Assembly (NCBI GenBank): GCA_040394775.1
Contig: JBEBRN010000004.1
Span: 1-64,000 of the forward strand
Reading direction: 5' to 3'
Length of the DNA stretch: 64,000 nucleotides
From: 40-80 sp040394775
Lineage (GTDB): Bacteria > Bacteroidota > Bacteroidia > Flavobacteriales_D > Crocinitomicaceae
Shown here: positions 61,916 through 64,000 of the stretch, piece after piece
Numbering within the stretch: position 1 is the stretch's first letter
How the letters are laid out: each line of letters begins with the position of its first letter
Made by a program: the position numbers and the translations under genes
The notes under the pieces: model-generated
What the model was told of the DNA's origin: nothing
Seen by the model: the letters and a program-made list of their open reading frames with translations, nothing else
Databases searched by the model: none

Positions 61916-63187
61916 TCAGCTATTTGATAGCGACTTATTTTTAGACAGCATATAATACCCTAAAATTGTATTAAAAAAAGCGAAATAGAAAATTCCTTTA
62001 TTAGCATCTAGCACATTCTCTGTCAAAAAGAAAAAACAAATTCCAAATAAGAAAGTGATATATATATAATCTTTTGATTTAATGGCTAAATAGAAATAAT
62101 AAGCGAATACAAATAGAAAAATAAGCAACCCTAGTATTCCATGTTTTATAAGAACGGATAAGTATTGACTGTGTACATTATAATTATCGATATAAGAAAT
62201 AACATAGCCTTTTTCTTTATATTTTTCTTTTAAATGAATTAACTCATCTCCCGTTCCGTGGCCTATAAGTAACGATTTTGAAGCGACATCAAGTCCCGCA
62301 AGCCAACGGCCAGACCGAGGTTCAACTACCTTTAAATTTAATTCCTCAGAATTGAAATTAACATCTTCTGCTATACTTGTTGTAAATCTATCTTTCATCG
62401 ATTTATTAGTCATTATAAACACTGTACTGGTAAGAAGTACTAAAGCCAATGACACGATAAATCGAATCTTATTTTTCACATAAAAGAATGGATAAACAAA
62501 AGCAATAACGATTAAGGTATAAATCAGGATACTACGTGCTGCTAGAAACAACAATCCTACTGATAGGGTCAAAATACAAACAGCGATAAGTACTTTTTGA
62601 AGCTTAGAAGATTGTGACAATAATGTAATCAAGAAAATAGCACTAAATGATAAGTATAAAGATAAATAACTAGCATGAATATTTATCGGAGAAGAGAATT
62701 TATGATTAAAAAAATTGTCTGTAAATAGATCTGACAATGGAAGATGAAGCTGATATAAAGTAAAAAAAGCATACATGAAAAGCCCTATTACAGTCATAAC
62801 GCTGCTAATTGATAATGTTATAAGCAATTGTCTAATCCGTTCTCGTGTAATGGTAATAGCTAAAGGAATCAACAAAGGTAAAATGAATAGGATGAGTTGT
62901 CTTTCTATTAATGATCCTGCAACCGCTTTTTGGCTGGAATAAAAATACCCAGAAACCGACAAAAGAAATACGAATTGAAAGAGCCAAAAGTGACGCGGTA
63001 TTTTTTTTAGCTTTTCCCATTTAAAATCTATGAGCGTAATGACAATAATGACATATAGAATCAATGTCGTATAAAATTTATCAAACGGTAAAAGAAAAGC
63101 AAATATATTTAAGCTAATAAATCTTATTTGTTCCAATTTAGATGATTCATCTCCTGATAATTTAAAGAGTGAAAAATAATTGCTCAT
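61916..63187 (-). CDS. O-antigen ligase/polymerase family membrane protein
   Basis: This 423-residue polytopic protein starts at MSNYFSLFKLSGDESSKLEQ; a Met 29 codons upstream adds a poor leader. About ten to eleven membrane segments and one large extracytoplasmic loop (about residues 265-345) containing PRSGRWLAGLDVASKSLLIGHGTGDEL and NVHSQYLSVLIKHGILGL are typical of the Wzy/WaaL superfamily. The loop carries the Arg and His residues usually important for ligation or polymerisation. It is divergent from the acyltransferase gene. Confidence 0.9.
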   Translation of the reverse strand: MSNYFSLFKLSGDESSKLEQIRFISLNIFAFLLPFDKFYTTLILYVIIVITLIDFKWEKLKKIPRHFWLFQFVFLLSVSGYFYSSQKAVAGSLIERQLILFILPLLIPLAITITRERIRQLLITLSISSVMTVIGLFMYAFFTLYQLHLPLSDLFTDNFFNHKFSSPINIHASYLSLYLSFSAIFLITLLSQSSKLQKVLIAVCILTLSVGLLFLAARSILIYTLIVIAFVYPFFYVKNKIRFIVSLALVLLTSTVFIMTNKSMKDRFTTSIAEDVNFNSEELNLKVVEPRSGRWLAGLDVASKSLLIGHGTGDELIHLKEKYKEKGYVISYIDNYNVHSQYLSVLIKHGILGLLIFLFVFAYYFYLAIKSKDYIYITFLFGICFFFLTENVLDANKGIFYFAFFNTILGYYMLSKNKSLSNS

Positions 63188-63337
63188 AATTAGTTTTAAT
63201 TTAAAATAGCTTGAAAATAGGTGATAAAAGTAATGATAATTTAAGCAAATAATATGACGATTATTTAAATTCAACTATATTTGGCTACTCTACTAATCCA
63301 TAAATGTAGAAGTGCTGCTTTATTATAAAATCATTCT

Positions 63338-64000
63338 ATGAGGAACTTACTAAATAAAATTATTTCTAAAATCAAAAAAGAAGATTTTTCATTGGATGAA
63401 AATATACCCATCACCTATCTTCTTAGATTTTTAATTGGAAAGGTAATTGCTTACATGAAGTTTATACTAAAGTTTAAAACGTTTAAAATTGGATTTATCG
63501 GAAAACAAAGTAAAGTTTTAGCACCATCTCTTATAAAGTTTAAAAAGAATTTAGTGATTGCTGACAACTGCCATATTGATGCCATTTCTAAGGAAGGAAT
63601 ACTAATTGGAAATAATGTTTCTATTAATAAACGAGTGGTAATTGAGTGTACTGGAAGTATGAAAAACTTAGGCAAAGGTTTAATCCTTGGTAATAATGTT
63701 GGAATTGGATCGCACTCATTTCTTGGTTGTGCAGGAGGAGTAACAATAGGAGACGATACAATTCTAGGCAACTTTGTTTCATTTCATAGTGAGAATCATA
63801 ATTTCAGCGAACAAAACATTCCTATTCGCTTACAAGGAGTCAACCGCAAAGGAATAAAGATTGGAGCCAATTGTTGGATTGGAGCTAAAGTAACAGTACT
63901 GGATGGTACTATACTTGGAGATGGATGCGTAGTTGCCGCGGGAGCAGTACTAAACGGAAAAGAATATCCAGACAATTCAATTATCGCGGGGATTCCAGCT
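63338..64000 (+). CDS. Left-handed beta-helix acyltransferase (3' end outside window)
   Basis: The first 221 codons are visible, starting MRNLLNKIISKIKKEDFSLD. From about residue 75 the sequence shows hexapeptide repeats (IADNCHIDAISKEGILIG, LGNNVGIGSHSFLG, VTIGDDTILGNFVSF) and the active-site-like SENHNFSEQ and IGANCWIGAKVTVLDGTIL blocks, as in maltose/galactoside-type O-acetyltransferases. It is probably involved in acetylating a surface polysaccharide, in keeping with the neighbouring O-antigen ligase-like gene. The reading frame is open at the window edge. Confidence 0.9.
   Translation, partial: MRNLLNKIISKIKKEDFSLDENIPITYLLRFLIGKVIAYMKFILKFKTFKIGFIGKQSKVLAPSLIKFKKNLVIADNCHIDAISKEGILIGNNVSINKRVVIECTGSMKNLGKGLILGNNVGIGSHSFLGCAGGVTIGDDTILGNFVSFHSENHNFSEQNIPIRLQGVNRKGIKIGANCWIGAKVTVLDGTILGDGCVVAAGAVLNGKEYPDNSIIAGIPA

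Overview
This is a low-GC chromosomal window from a member of the Bacteroidota, most likely a flavobacterium-like bacterium of the Fluviicola/Crocinitomicaceae kind. The evidence is gldF-gldG, secreted proteins with type A and type B T9SS sorting domains, DUF4295 beside rpmB-rpmG-ftsY, promoters of the TTG...TAnnTTTG type, and an absence of clear Shine-Dalgarno sites. Taxonomy is inferred from gene content only.

Layout. 1-13 kb is mostly core: a zinc-ribbon protein with Nif3, a MocR regulator divergent from a TonB-dependent receptor, gldF-gldG-DUF4340, dnaN, a MutS2-type ATPase and nadC. At 13.1-13.3 kb lie tRNA-Gly and tRNA-Leu. From 13.4 to 22.0 kb is a complete type II-C CRISPR-Cas locus. 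It has 19 full repeats with 19 spacers, then, on the minus strand, cas2, cas1, a PRiA4b ORF-3-type gene and a 1493-residue cas9, with a divergent tracrRNA. From 22 to 31 kb are accessory genes: two ATPases fused to PD-(D/E)XK-like domains (DUF234 and DUF4143 types), each with palindromic sequence over its promoter, and two large T9SS-secreted proteins. From 31.9 to 36.3 kb is a cluster that looks like a nitrosative-stress or iron-sulfur repair island (DUF2249 proteins, a DUF2249-ScdA fusion, hemerythrin, a cytochrome-oxidase-like membrane protein, a DUF59 protein). The rest is largely core metabolism and translation (ftsY, rpmG, rpmB, cinA, aroC, ruvC, serS, rpmA, rplU, trxA), with one IS4-type insertion sequence at 47.2-48.7 kb and polysaccharide genes at the right edge.

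The most unusual part is the CRISPR locus. (1) The three repeats furthest from cas2 each carry a related 47-49 bp insert at the same point, giving repeats of about 95 bp. (2) The repeat itself resembles a Bacteroidota promoter, and there is almost no room for a leader before the first repeat. (3) A PRiA4b ORF-3-type gene with an Asp-rich tract sits 7 bp after cas9 and before cas1. (4) A perfect 12-bp hairpin ends one base before the cas1 start codon. (5) The predicted cas9 mRNA leader holds a second repeat-like element complementary to the tracrRNA, roughly where a crRNA would carry its repeat. (6) A 10-bp inverted repeat lies between the cas9 and tracrRNA promoters. Together these suggest that cas9, tracrRNA and the adaptation genes are controlled separately. 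All of this is read from sequence only and has not been tested.
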